Source: Tabrizicola sp. (lineage in GTDB: Bacteria; Pseudomonadota; Alphaproteobacteria; Rhodobacterales; Rhodobacteraceae). From it: DNA of 61,917 nucleotides. Numbering within the stretch: the stretch's first letter is position 1; every line of letters begins with the position of its first letter. The notes beneath the pieces were generated by a model. It saw nothing but the letters and a program-made list of their open reading frames with translations. It was not told the origin of the DNA and searched no databases. Positions 8,218-17,037 of this stretch are shown here, in pieces. Location: positions 1-61,917 of the forward strand of contig NZ_JAEULP010000021.1 in NCBI RefSeq assembly GCF_016792905.1, in the 5' to 3' direction. Position numbers and translations under genes: made by a program.

Positions 8218-8245
8218 GGAGCGGCACCAAACCGCGACAGGTCCA
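8218..8245 (-). repeat. IS3 right terminal inverted repeat
   Basis: A 28-bp perfect inverted copy of 7422-7449, followed by the second ACG target duplication. The region 8246-8423 beyond it holds no gene I can recognise, only the leader of the next gene. Confidence 0.93.
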
Positions 8246-8423
8246 ACGCGGATTATCCCATGCAGCCTGAATGAGGCGCTCAGAAGGTGCGTCGTAGAAC
8301 TACATTGGGCGTCGGGAGATCACTTAGCAGGATGCTGAAGACTGACCAGATCTCCATGGGGTCTTATAACTATGCTTACATCGCATTACATTTGAGGGAC
8401 GTACGAGGGAAGCGGACAACCCC

Positions 8424-8855
8424 ATGAAAGCGTCGTTTACAGTGGAACCAGAATGTCCAGAGGACCTGCAGGGGTCACTCGCGGTGGCATGTCCTGGCCA
8501 AGACCATTTGCATCCGAATTATCGTCGCGCTTGCCGAGAATGTGTGAACAAGATTTGCGCGAGAATGTGGGCCATCGGTCTGGACGATGACGGAAACGCG
8601 CTCCCAGCAAGTGATAGGCCGTTTTGTGGCGCCAGAACTAGAGCAGGCGGAACCTGCCGGCACAAGGTCGTCCCGTACATGGCGCGCTGCCGGTTCCACG
8701 GTGGAAAGTCAACGGGCCCGAGGACCTTGGAAGGGAAGACTCGCATTGCGGAGGCTCAACGGCAACGCTGGGCGAGATGGCGGCAGCGTCAACAGAAGGC
8801 CGACGACGACAAACACTGGAAGCTGGCGGGGAGTGTCGACGGCTTCCGAGGATGA
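8424..8855 (+). CDS. HGG-x-x-TGP-motif protein, phage/island type, function unknown
   Basis: A 143-residue basic protein. Residues 68-92 form a candidate zinc site (CGARTRAGGTC, then C89 and H92 in CRFHGG), followed directly by the conserved segment HGGKSTGPRTLEGKTRIAEA and RQRWARWRQRQ. Proteins with this HGG-S/T-TGP-T-EG-RI block are frequent in alphaproteobacterial prophages and islands, but I know of no established function. Three more cysteines lie at 37, 40 and 45. It ends 2 bp from the stop of hsdR in convergent orientation, so it forms the left side of the defence cluster. It may be DNA-binding, which is inference from charge and the metal site. Confidence 0.7.
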   Translation: MKASFTVEPECPEDLQGSLAVACPGQDHLHPNYRRACRECVNKICARMWAIGLDDDGNALPASDRPFCGARTRAGGTCRHKVVPYMARCRFHGGKSTGPRTLEGKTRIAEAQRQRWARWRQRQQKADDDKHWKLAGSVDGFRG

Positions 8856-8857
8856 CG

Positions 8858-11800
8858 TCAAGCCGAGTTAAGCTTGCGATAAGCCTCTGAAGACAGCCAA
8901 CCAGTTACGACCTTCTGGAACGATTTGTCATTCATGAACCGTGCAAATATCTCCTCGTTCTGATCCATGCGTTCGACGAAAAGCGCCTCAAGTAGGTTTT
9001 TGAAGACGAGTTCAAACTTGTCGCCAGGATTGGCGGCTGCCGCCTGCCTCAAGGCTCCATCAGAGATCGCTGCCTCTACAATTTGGTCGAAGAAGAGCTG
9101 ATCCGCCTGATTGAAGTCAGTTCCGAACCGGTCGTTGACGACGTCGATGAGCCGCGACAACGGAATCGCTTCTTCGTGCAACACACCGGTACCGACCTCG
9201 GACGGTCCATCTAGCTTGTTGGCCTGACCATCATTTAGGCTGATCGAGCCTTCGCTGATTTTCTGCAACCGGTAGTATTCGAGCCGCACCTCATCATCGA
9301 ACTGGTAGGAAGGGCCAGTTCCGCGCTTTGGCAGCTTAGTCGCAAGATGCCGAAGGAAGACGTAAAGGCGTTCAAGATCCGTGTCCTGATAGGGAATGAT
9401 CTGGCTGAGGAATCCGTAGAGACTGCAAAAGGCCATCAACTTGCCGCGCCACAGCTCGGCTTCGTCGGGCTTCTCCTGCTGGGTCTCCTTGAAGATGGCC
9501 ACACAAGGATCAAGCGCGGCGTTCATTACCTGATGATCATTTGGGCTCTGGCGTTGGCGCGGCTTGAAATAGATGGCGCTGAAGCGGTCCACGTCTGCAA
9601 CGATATAAATGCCCTCGGCGTCCAGTTCGCTCTTCAGCTCGTACATTCTGGCCGGATCGACGTCCTCGCCGACCTCCGCGCCTTCGAAATAGGTCTTGAA
9701 CGCCTCGCGGATCTCATCGGGCTCGTTGACGAAATCGAGGACGAAGGTGTCTTCCTTCAGGGGGTGGATTCTGTTCAGGCGAGATAGCGTCTGCACCGCC
9801 TGGATGCCGGCAAGCCGCCGGTCCACATACATCGTGTGCAGCAATGGTTGATCGAAGCCCGTTTGGTACTTCTCGGCGACGAGCAACACTTGGTATTCCT
9901 GCGTAGCAAAAACCTCCGGCAGTTCCTTCTCACGGACGCCGAGGTTCATGCCCTCCTCGGTATAGGTGACGTCCCTCATATTGTCGTCCGTGACTGCGCC
10001 TGAGAAGGCCACCAGCGATCTGATTGCGTAGCCCTTCTCCTTCACGTAGCGATCGAAACTCTGCTTGTAGCGAACGGCCTCGAGCCGCGAACCGGTCACC
10101 ACCATGGCCTTTGCGCGGCCACCGATCTTGTGCTGCGTGGCCCCGTGGAAGTGCTCAATCATCACTTCGGTCTTCTGAGCGATGTTGTGCGGATGAAGCT
10201 TAAAGAACCGCGCGAGGGCGCGTGCTGCCTTCTTCCGCTCGACGTTCGGATCATCCTCGCTTGCCTTGAGCAGCCGGAAATAGGTGGCGTAGGTCGTGTA
10301 GTGCTTCAGGACGTCGAGGATGAAGCCTTCCTCGATAGCTTGGCGCATAGTGTAGCGATGGGCAGCTTTGCTGTCGCGCCCGAAAACCTTGAGCGTCCTG
10401 TGCTTCGGCGTAGCAGTAAACGCGAAGAAACTGAGGTTTGCCTGCCTGCCACGTTTCGCCATGGACCGATACAGCTCGTCCATGCCGTCTTCGTCATTCG
10501 CCGCCATGGCTCGCGCAGCCTCTTCGCGAAGGCCTTGCCCGCCGAGAACTTCCCTGACGTCGGTTGCCGTCTCGCCGCCCTGCGAGCTGTGTGCCTCATC
10601 AATGATCACCGCACACCGGCGCATCTTCAGCACGCCTCCTTCGGCGTCGCCTCGCTCTTCGGCGATCTTGGCCAACTGACGCGAGACGAATGGAAACTTC
10701 TGCAGGGTGGTGATGACGATCGGCACGGCACTTTCGAGTGCTTCCGCCAGCTGGCGCGAGTCCTCGTCGATCTTCTGGACGACGCCGTGCTTGTGTTCGA
10801 ACTGATAAATCGTGTCCTGAAGCTGTTTGTCCAGGACCACGCGGTCAGTGATGACGATCACGCTGTCGAAAACCCGCGCGTTCGCTTCGTCATGCAGCGA
10901 TGCGAGCCTGTGCGTCAGCCAGCCGATGGTGTTGCTCTTTCCGCTGCCGGCCGAGTGTTCGATCAGATAGTTGTTGCCCACCCCTTCTCTCAACGCTTGG
11001 TCCACTAACAACCGGACCGCTTCAAGCTGGTGGTACCGCGGAAAGATCATCGTTTCCTTCTTGACCTTTCGACCTTGGTCGTCGCGCTTCTCCTCGACCT
11101 GGAGATGAATGAAGCGCGCCAGGAGGTCGAGCAGGCTATCTCGCTGCAGCACCTCTTCCCACAGATAAGCCGTTCGGTAGCTTCTACCTTTGGGATCAGG
11201 CGCATTACCGGCGCCACCGTTGTTTCCCTTGTTGAAGGGCAGGAAGTGGGTGGCCGCACCGGCAAGCCGGGTGGACATGAACACTGTGTCCGTGTCGGCG
11301 GCAAAGTGGACCAACATACGCCGCTTGAATTCAAAGATTGGCTCGCGTGGGTCGCGATCATGCCGGTACTGGTGCAGGGCGTGCTCGACAGTCTGTCCGG
11401 TCATCGGGTTCTTGAGCTCGACCGACACGACTGGAATGCCATTGACGCTCAGTACGACGTCTAGGGACTTTTCGGATGTCCTGGAGAAGTGCAATTGCCG
11501 CGTGAGCCCGACGCGGTTGGCGGCGTAGCGAGCTTCCAACTCCGGGTTCAGCCCGTGCGCAGCCTTGAAGAATGCAACGCGAAGAGTCTTGCCGTAGCAC
11601 TTGAAGCCGTGACGCAAGGTGGCCAGAGAGCCCTCTCGGTCCATCCACTTGGTCAGATCGGCCAGGACTTGGGAGCCAGTTTTCTCCCCATGGAGCGCCT
11701 CCAGAGCCTTCCATTCCTTCGGCTGTGTGTCGCGGATGAAGGAAAGGACGGTCTCGGGAAAGATGGCGCGATCACGGTCGAATCCCGACGCAGGTTCCGG

Positions 11801-11875
11801 CACGGTACCATTCGCCAGCATCGTAGCTTCGATGACGGTCTCGAATGCACCTTCTGAATGTCGCGAATGGTTCAT
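8858..11875 (-). CDS. hsdR: Type I restriction enzyme R subunit (HsdR)
   Basis: A 1005-residue motor nuclease that cuts DNA lacking the HsdM mark. The N-terminal nuclease domain has the D...E-x-K pattern in LDVVLSVNGIPVVSVELKN near residues 138-155. The SF2 translocase has Walker A HSAGSGKSNT near 305, the DEAH box VIIDEAHSSQGG near 427, FTATPKHRTL, and the later motifs EKYQTGFDQPLL and QTLSRLNRIHP. The start at 11875 is fixed by a 4-bp ATGA overlap with the preceding ptuB-like gene; the open frame extends 45 codons further upstream but only as ptuB out of frame. It is the last gene of a five-gene coupled operon. It appears intact. Confidence 0.96.
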   Translation of the reverse strand: MNHSRHSEGAFETVIEATMLANGTVPEPASGFDRDRAIFPETVLSFIRDTQPKEWKALEALHGEKTGSQVLADLTKWMDREGSLATLRHGFKCYGKTLRVAFFKAAHGLNPELEARYAANRVGLTRQLHFSRTSEKSLDVVLSVNGIPVVSVELKNPMTGQTVEHALHQYRHDRDPREPIFEFKRRMLVHFAADTDTVFMSTRLAGAATHFLPFNKGNNGGAGNAPDPKGRSYRTAYLWEEVLQRDSLLDLLARFIHLQVEEKRDDQGRKVKKETMIFPRYHQLEAVRLLVDQALREGVGNNYLIEHSAGSGKSNTIGWLTHRLASLHDEANARVFDSVIVITDRVVLDKQLQDTIYQFEHKHGVVQKIDEDSRQLAEALESAVPIVITTLQKFPFVSRQLAKIAEERGDAEGGVLKMRRCAVIIDEAHSSQGGETATDVREVLGGQGLREEAARAMAANDEDGMDELYRSMAKRGRQANLSFFAFTATPKHRTLKVFGRDSKAAHRYTMRQAIEEGFILDVLKHYTTYATYFRLLKASEDDPNVERKKAARALARFFKLHPHNIAQKTEVMIEHFHGATQHKIGGRAKAMVVTGSRLEAVRYKQSFDRYVKEKGYAIRSLVAFSGAVTDDNMRDVTYTEEGMNLGVREKELPEVFATQEYQVLLVAEKYQTGFDQPLLHTMYVDRRLAGIQAVQTLSRLNRIHPLKEDTFVLDFVNEPDEIREAFKTYFEGAEVGEDVDPARMYELKSELDAEGIYIVADVDRFSAIYFKPRQRQSPNDHQVMNAALDPCVAIFKETQQEKPDEAELWRGKLMAFCSLYGFLSQIIPYQDTDLERLYVFLRHLATKLPKRGTGPSYQFDDEVRLEYYRLQKISEGSISLNDGQANKLDGPSEVGTGVLHEEAIPLSRLIDVVNDRFGTDFNQADQLFFDQIVEAAISDGALRQAAAANPGDKFELVFKNLLEALFVERMDQNEEIFARFMNDKSFQKVVTGWLSSEAYRKLNSA

Positions 11876-12501
11876 TTGGTTGCACCTGCCAACTTCTCTT
11901 TCATGAACCAGACCGCTACTGGGCTGAAGGGCTGATGTTCTAGACCATTCACTCGGCTGTTGATCTGCTGCGGAATCTTCGTCTTGGCGTTTGGGGTGGA
12001 GCGCCACCATGCCAGTACCGAATCTAGGGCGGCTTTTCGATTGCTACGAAGAAACCCAATATTCAAGCCAAGGACCTCATTCAATTGTGAGTTGAAGTCC
12101 ACGTCGTTGCTTTCAATTGTACCATCAAAGAGATAACGTACTTTAGTCTCGATCATATGAGCGCTGTCTGCTGGGTTCCACTTAAGGTCTAGATTCCCCT
12201 TTTTTGTATCGCAATGTTGTTCAGCCGCTGATCGTCCATCTCCGCCCAGACAGGCGCCTAGGAGGTTCGCATAGACGAGTTGCAGTCCGGCATGATCGGA
12301 TTGGCATCTCCAATGCTCAATTTTCATCGAAGTCGAGTCAGCGCGGATCCGCCCAGTGCAATAGCAGCACAGGCCTTTCTGTTCGCCGACAAGCGCGGCT
12401 CGCAGTTCATCCTTTTGAGTATAGTTGTCGTAGTTGCTGTGTGCTTTCGCCCGATGTTCTGTCAAACTCTTGGGTTCTGCGCCCTTGGTGATCATCCTCA
12501 T
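11872..12501 (-). CDS. ptuB: PtuB-like HNH endonuclease (Septu nuclease, TIGR02646-type)
   Basis: A 209-residue protein with a complete HNH/beta-beta-alpha-metal fold signature: zinc pair C45-x2-C48 in GLCCYCTGRI, H63 in KIEHW, N79 in YANLLGAC with C84, and H96-C97 in QHCDTKKGN. This order is that of the TIGR02646 family, whose members serve as PtuB in Septu defence and as effectors in some retrons. It would be the DNA-cutting effector switched on through the neighbouring ATPase. It overlaps both neighbours by 4 bp (ATGA), so its expression is locked to the ATPase and to HsdR. Function is by family; activity is not shown by sequence. Confidence 0.85.
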   Translation of the reverse strand: MRMITKGAEPKSLTEHRAKAHSNYDNYTQKDELRAALVGEQKGLCCYCTGRIRADSTSMKIEHWRCQSDHAGLQLVYANLLGACLGGDGRSAAEQHCDTKKGNLDLKWNPADSAHMIETKVRYLFDGTIESNDVDFNSQLNEVLGLNIGFLRSNRKAALDSVLAWWRSTPNAKTKIPQQINSRVNGLEHQPFSPVAVWFMKEKLAGATK

Positions 12502-13748
12502 TCGTCCTCCTCCAAGAAGTCGAGGAGGGTCATTGCACGCGTGATTTCCGGATCATCTTCACCAATATCTTCGGAAAGAAGCTTTATTTCGGCCTTTGCA
12601 GCTTCTGATTTGCCATCGCCTATTAGCTTCGCAATTCTTGCTATTCTAGCTTCGACGCCTGCATTCCTTGGTCTTGTGTCCATGACCTCTTCAAGGATAC
12701 GGCTCGAGTCGATACCGAAAGAGCGCGCCGGCGAATATACTTGGCCGTCCTTGATCAGCAGGATTCTGTCGTGAGCTACTTCGCCAATTACCTGCGGTGA
12801 ATGGGTGGTGGCAATAAACTGGCAACCATGGAACGTCTCCGTCAAAAGGGGCACAATCTGCCGCTGCCAAAGCGGGTGCATGTGCATGTCGATTTCGTCG
12901 ATAAGAACAACTCCGATGCCGTCTCTGACAGGATCTTCGAGGTTTGGATTGGCTTGCGAGAGGCGGCGAGCTAGGTCGAGCGCCAGCGCAAGAACGCCTC
13001 TCTCACCCTCAGAGAGATATCGGACGTCGAGTTCAATACCGTCCTTCGAAATCAGAAGACGCGGCTTGTCCGCGCCATTGGTCGCCCTCAGGCCCGTGCA
13101 GGTGGGCAAGAAACGCGCTGTTGCAGACCTGAGAGCCTCAAGGTGGCTGCCCGCCCGCGGCAGTTCATCTGCAAGCGCCTCTTGCGCAAGCATCCAGGAA
13201 GCAAGCTCCCGCAGGTGTAGCGGCCGCACATCGGAAAGCGCATCGGCATAAGCCGAAGCGGGCCCAGACTGCGCCCGGCCGCCCCTTATCTGTTCGTCGG
13301 ATGGGTGGGAACGACGCGTTCCGAAATAGACCGCGATCGGCTGAGAGCCAGGCGGATACGGTTTCGACAGCCGCAGTGGCGTGAACTCCTCCCTTTCAGG
13401 CGTCTCGATGGTCCCTTCGCGTACCGATCCTTCCTTGCCCTCGACAAATCTCTCCCGCGGCTTGTGCAATAGGAAGCGCTGCTCGGCGTCATCAGGAAAG
13501 CGAAACAAGACGTCCACGGTCAACGATGCGGCGCCCAACCGAATATCATCTGCTGAGAACGCCAAAGGCGCCGCACGGCTTGCCGTGAACTTGGGCATGA
13601 CCCGGGACAGTGACACACGTAGTGCCTCAAGCACACTGCTCTTGCCGACGCCGTTGACACCCACCAGCAACGTGAACTGCGGATCGAAGTCAAAGGTCGC
13701 CTGGTCAAACCCACGAAGGCCGGCAACGCTGAGCTGTCTAATCTTCAT
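12498..13748 (-). CDS. ptuA: PtuA-like AAA/ABC-type ATPase (Septu ATPase)
   Basis: A 416-residue SMC/OLD-like ATPase. It opens MKIRQLSVAGLRGFDQATFD, has Walker A GVNGVGKSS at residues 30-38, the ABC signature LSEGERG near 245, Walker B VVLIDEIDMHMHP near 280, and the switch histidine in FIATTHSPQVI. That is the arrangement of PtuA-type ATPases that pair with an HNH PtuB. In Septu the ATPase holds and controls the nuclease until infection is sensed. It overlaps hsdS upstream and the HNH gene downstream by 4 bp each, so the pair is embedded in the hsd operon. Related RloA/RecF-like ATPases are an alternative name; the adjacent TIGR02646 gene favours Septu. Confidence 0.85.
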   Translation of the reverse strand: MKIRQLSVAGLRGFDQATFDFDPQFTLLVGVNGVGKSSVLEALRVSLSRVMPKFTASRAAPLAFSADDIRLGAASLTVDVLFRFPDDAEQRFLLHKPRERFVEGKEGSVREGTIETPEREEFTPLRLSKPYPPGSQPIAVYFGTRRSHPSDEQIRGGRAQSGPASAYADALSDVRPLHLRELASWMLAQEALADELPRAGSHLEALRSATARFLPTCTGLRATNGADKPRLLISKDGIELDVRYLSEGERGVLALALDLARRLSQANPNLEDPVRDGIGVVLIDEIDMHMHPLWQRQIVPLLTETFHGCQFIATTHSPQVIGEVAHDRILLIKDGQVYSPARSFGIDSSRILEEVMDTRPRNAGVEARIARIAKLIGDGKSEAAKAEIKLLSEDIGEDDPEITRAMTLLDFLEEDE

Positions 13749-14989
13749 GCGGCCTCCGAGATTTCGAGCTGGCCGGTCACGGCGGCCGCGATCAGGGCTG
13801 CGCGGCGTTCTTTCAGCAGGGCGATGGAGTTCTCGGTCGCAGTGCGCAGGCGGTCGATCTTGGCGGTCTCGGTGCTGATGTGTTCGACGATCTTTTGCTG
13901 TTCATCGAGCGGCGGCACCGGCCACCAGGTTTCGAAGAAGCCCTCGGGATAGAGCCGCAGTCGGGAGGACCAGACACCCTTGGAATAGCGGGTCACTTCC
14001 TGCGCGAAGATCGGGATGCGGACCAGCGCATCGACGTAATCGGGCAGCAGGCGCGGGTCCGGGGTGTAGACATTGTAGGCGGGGCTGACGATGCCATCGA
14101 CGCGGGCGGTGCCCATGGCGCCCATCCAGGCCCAGAGGGTGTTGATGGCGAGGTCCCCGGCGAAGCACAGCTTGTAGCCCGCGGTGCTTTCAGCCTCGAA
14201 CATGTTCACGTCCTTCTCGGACCGGGGGGTGACGCCGGTCAGGTGAGAGACCGTCAGCATTTCCTCTTCGCCGGTCTGGGACCGCTGGTCGCGTTCGGTG
14301 AACAGCCAGCGCGACCGCTCGATCTCCCAATGCGCAGGGATATCGCCAAGCCAGTCGATGCCTGACGGGCGCAGGGGCGCGGAAGGGTCGAGGCCGCGCA
14401 TGACGGCCTCGGCCACGATGGCACGCCGCTTCTCGGCCATCAGGTCGAGGAGTTTCTGCTTGGCAGAGATGAGGGCGTCGATTTCGGCGGTTTCAACTTC
14501 CACATAGTCAGCGATAAGTTTCTGGGCCGAGATTGGAGGCAAAGGGATCGCAATGTCTCCGATCTCCGATGCGTTGATCGCGGGGTAACTGATGCCGGTC
14601 GATCGCTTCTCCACTTCGGCCAGAAACGTCGGCTCGCGAAGGACATACCGGCAGAATTTCGCGTCCATCATTTCAGGACGCGGCCTGATCACCGCAAAGC
14701 CGGTCGAGACGATAAGATTCTCGGGCGGATTGGTGATCGGCGCAATAGCCTGAAGGTAAGTCCGAACCGTAGAGATTATGACATCACCGTCGCGAACAAT
14801 ACGCCGCGCCCGGCTCGGTGCGGCTTCGAAACGATAGGTTGCGATCTGATGTACTGCCCCTGACGAGTTCACGTTTCCAATGTCGATGTACTGAATCTCG
14901 AAATCTGGATCGACATCTTCGGTCAACGTCTCATCGTTGATTGTAGCTGCAAACTTCAGTCGCTCCCGCGGGAACAGGTTGTGGGACAT
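13745..14989 (-). CDS. hsdS: Type I restriction enzyme specificity subunit (HsdS)
   Basis: A 414-residue protein with two target-recognition domains, each followed by a conserved helical spacer: IPLPPISAQKLIADYVEVET with its long helix at about residues 150-200, and PVPPLDEQQKIVEHISTETA at about 355-400. HsdS reads the split DNA target and carries HsdM, and HsdR for cutting. The ATG at 14989 shares one base with the hsdM stop (TGATG); a GTG one codon earlier would give a 4-bp overlap instead. Both half-domains look intact. The recognised sequence cannot be deduced here. Confidence 0.94.
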   Translation of the reverse strand: MSHNLFPRERLKFAATINDETLTEDVDPDFEIQYIDIGNVNSSGAVHQIATYRFEAAPSRARRIVRDGDVIISTVRTYLQAIAPITNPPENLIVSTGFAVIRPRPEMMDAKFCRYVLREPTFLAEVEKRSTGISYPAINASEIGDIAIPLPPISAQKLIADYVEVETAEIDALISAKQKLLDLMAEKRRAIVAEAVMRGLDPSAPLRPSGIDWLGDIPAHWEIERSRWLFTERDQRSQTGEEEMLTVSHLTGVTPRSEKDVNMFEAESTAGYKLCFAGDLAINTLWAWMGAMGTARVDGIVSPAYNVYTPDPRLLPDYVDALVRIPIFAQEVTRYSKGVWSSRLRLYPEGFFETWWPVPPLDEQQKIVEHISTETAKIDRLRTATENSIALLKERRAALIAAAVTGQLEISEAA

Positions 14990-16992
14990 CACGCCGTCAC
15001 CTCCCGCAAAAGCCGAAGGATCTCGTCCTCCGCCTTCTTCAGGTCTGCGTCGATGTCGACCAGCCTGCGGGGCGGAGTGAACTGATAGAAGTGGCGATTG
15101 AAGTTGATCTCGTAGCCGACCTTGTCCTTGCTCCGGTCCATCCAGGCATCGGGCACATGCGGCAGAACCTCGCGCGCGAAGTAGGCGTCGATATCCTCTT
15201 TCAGGGGCACGTTCTCGAAGTCGCGCAGGTCAGGGTCGGCCTCGAAACCCTTGCCTTCCCTGACCTTCTCGGCCTCCGGATCCTTCTCGGTGAACACGTT
15301 GCGGAACAGCTTGACCTCGGGCGCGCGCCAGCGGGACTCGCGCTTTTTCAACAGCTTCTCGATGCTGGCCCAGACCTTGTTCCAATCCAGTTCCGGCTCG
15401 CGCCCCAGCGCCTGGTCGATCGCCTGAATGTCGTCGAGTAGGTGCGGTGCCGCGTCGAGGAAGCGGGCCTTGTCCTCGACCATCATCCGATAGCGCAGCC
15501 GGAGCGGACGTTCGACGGTGACGCGGGTATAGCCGAAATCGGCATTGTCGAAGATCTTGGACTTGGCGTTCTGCGCGTAGCCGCCGTAGAGGCGCACGAT
15601 CTCGGCGATCTGATCGGGTTCGTCCGGGCGATCATCCCCTTCGGGCGCCTTGCCCGCGCCGATCTTGCGGCGCTTGTCGCCCTGGCTGCGTCCCATGGGC
15701 ATCCAGATGTCGCGCGCGTCGACCAGTTGGATGGTGCCCTTGCGATGGTCGGGCTTGTTGTTGGTGACGACCCAGATGTAGGTGCCGATCCCGGTGTTGT
15801 AGAACATCTGTTCCGGCAGGGCGACGATGGCCTCGAGCATGTCGCGTTCGATGATCCATTTTCGGATGTTGCTTTCGCCGCCGCCCGCGCCCCCGGTGAA
15901 CAGGGGTGACCCCGAGAATACGAGGGCCGCGCGCGAGCCATACTTCTGTGCCTTCGGATTGACGTCTTCGAACTTCGAGATCATGTGCTGCAGGAACAGC
16001 AAGGAGCCGTCGTTCACACGCGGTAGGCCCGCGCTCCACGGGCTGTCCTGCGGGGCCTTTTCATGGCGCCGGACGATTTCCTTCTGCTGCTTTTTCCAGT
16101 CCACGCCGAAAGGCGGGTTGGCGATGAAATAGTCGAATGTCTGCCCGTCGAACTTGTCGTCGGTGAAGCTGTCGCCGTACTGAACATTCTCCCCACCACC
16201 GTTGTGGTCGACCTGCTTCATGAGCATGTCGGATGCGGCCGTCGCGAAGGCGCGCTTGTTGTAGTCCTGGCCGTAGACGTAGAGCTTCGCTTCCTTGTGG
16301 TGATCGCGCATGTAGCGCTGTGCCTCAGCAAGCATGCCCCCCGTGCCGCATGCCGGGTCGAGCATGCGCATGACGGTGCCTGGCTTGCTGAGCACGTCGT
16401 CAGCATCCATGAAAAGAAGATCGACCATAAGGTGGATCACCTCGCGGGGCGTGAAGTGATCGCCCGCAGTCTCATTGGCCAGTTCGTTGAATCGTCGGAT
16501 GAGGTTTTCGAATACGAGGCCCATCTGATCGTTCTTTACCCGGTCTGGATGCAGATCGACCTTCAGGAACTCTTTCAGCACGAGGTAGAGGATGTTCGCC
16601 TCGTCCATCTTCTCGATTTCGTTGGTGAATTCGAAGAAGTCGAATATGCGCCTCACGTTGGCCGAGAAGCCACTGATGTATGACGAAAGGTGGCGTGCCA
16701 AGTTGGGGGTATCGCCGATCATCGTTTGGAACGTCATCGGCGAACGGTTATGGAAGCGGTGCCCGGATGCCTTGTTCAGCATCCGGTCGAGAGCATCGTC
16801 CTCCAGCCTTCCACCCTTTCGCTTTTCATACTCCGCCAGAACCTGGTCCTTTGTATTGGCCAGCACGCAATCGAAGCGGCGCAGAACGACAAGCGGCAGC
16901 ATGACGCGCTCATACTGCGGCGGGCGATAGGGCCCGCGCAGGAGGTCCGCGATCTGCCAGATCAAGTTCGCCAGGTCCGAGTGGCTTGCCAT
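14989..16992 (-). CDS. hsdM: Type I restriction-modification DNA methyltransferase subunit (HsdM)
   Basis: A 667-residue N6-adenine methyltransferase. The helical HsdM N-domain (LIWQIADLLRGPYRPPQYER) is followed by FTPREVIHLMVDLL, the SAM motif MLDPACGTGGML and the catalytic ANPPFGVDWKK. It methylates host DNA at the HsdS target, using S-adenosylmethionine. It is longer than the roughly 500-residue classical HsdM; the extra C-terminal region (about 520-667) contains ESRWRAPEVKLFRNVFTEKD and is typical of the class of HsdM proteins with a helical tail. It starts 45 bp after the antitoxin-like gene and overlaps hsdS. Confidence 0.95.
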   Translation of the reverse strand: MASHSDLANLIWQIADLLRGPYRPPQYERVMLPLVVLRRFDCVLANTKDQVLAEYEKRKGGRLEDDALDRMLNKASGHRFHNRSPMTFQTMIGDTPNLARHLSSYISGFSANVRRIFDFFEFTNEIEKMDEANILYLVLKEFLKVDLHPDRVKNDQMGLVFENLIRRFNELANETAGDHFTPREVIHLMVDLLFMDADDVLSKPGTVMRMLDPACGTGGMLAEAQRYMRDHHKEAKLYVYGQDYNKRAFATAASDMLMKQVDHNGGGENVQYGDSFTDDKFDGQTFDYFIANPPFGVDWKKQQKEIVRRHEKAPQDSPWSAGLPRVNDGSLLFLQHMISKFEDVNPKAQKYGSRAALVFSGSPLFTGGAGGGESNIRKWIIERDMLEAIVALPEQMFYNTGIGTYIWVVTNNKPDHRKGTIQLVDARDIWMPMGRSQGDKRRKIGAGKAPEGDDRPDEPDQIAEIVRLYGGYAQNAKSKIFDNADFGYTRVTVERPLRLRYRMMVEDKARFLDAAPHLLDDIQAIDQALGREPELDWNKVWASIEKLLKKRESRWRAPEVKLFRNVFTEKDPEAEKVREGKGFEADPDLRDFENVPLKEDIDAYFAREVLPHVPDAWMDRSKDKVGYEINFNRHFYQFTPPRRLVDIDADLKKAEDEILRLLREVTA

Positions 16993-17037
16993 GTCGTTCA
17001 GTCTCCTGCCGGTTTGTCCGGTCTGTTGTTGTGCTGA

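Larger units (their letters stand above)
7422..8245 (+). mobile_element. IS3-family insertion sequence, internally deleted, 824 bp
   Basis: Complete ends are visible: a 28-bp left inverted repeat (7422-7449) matches exactly the reverse complement of 8218-8245, and the flanks carry a 3-bp target duplication ACG (7419-7421 and 8246-8248). Inside are an intact orfA, a run of seven A residues for the usual -1 frameshift, and a broken orfB. IS3 elements are normally about 1.2-1.3 kb, so roughly 400 bp of orfB is missing. The copy cannot encode its own transposase but could be moved in trans. Confidence 0.93.

Noticed and set aside
10130-11008. A 292-codon plus-strand frame inside hsdR
   Set aside because: It is the shadow of hsdR; hsdR has all family motifs in its own frame and this frame matches nothing.
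11876-12010. A longer N-terminus for HsdR
   Set aside because: It would overlap ptuB by 45 codons with a meaningless peptide; the ATG at 11875 has the same ATGA overlap as its neighbours.
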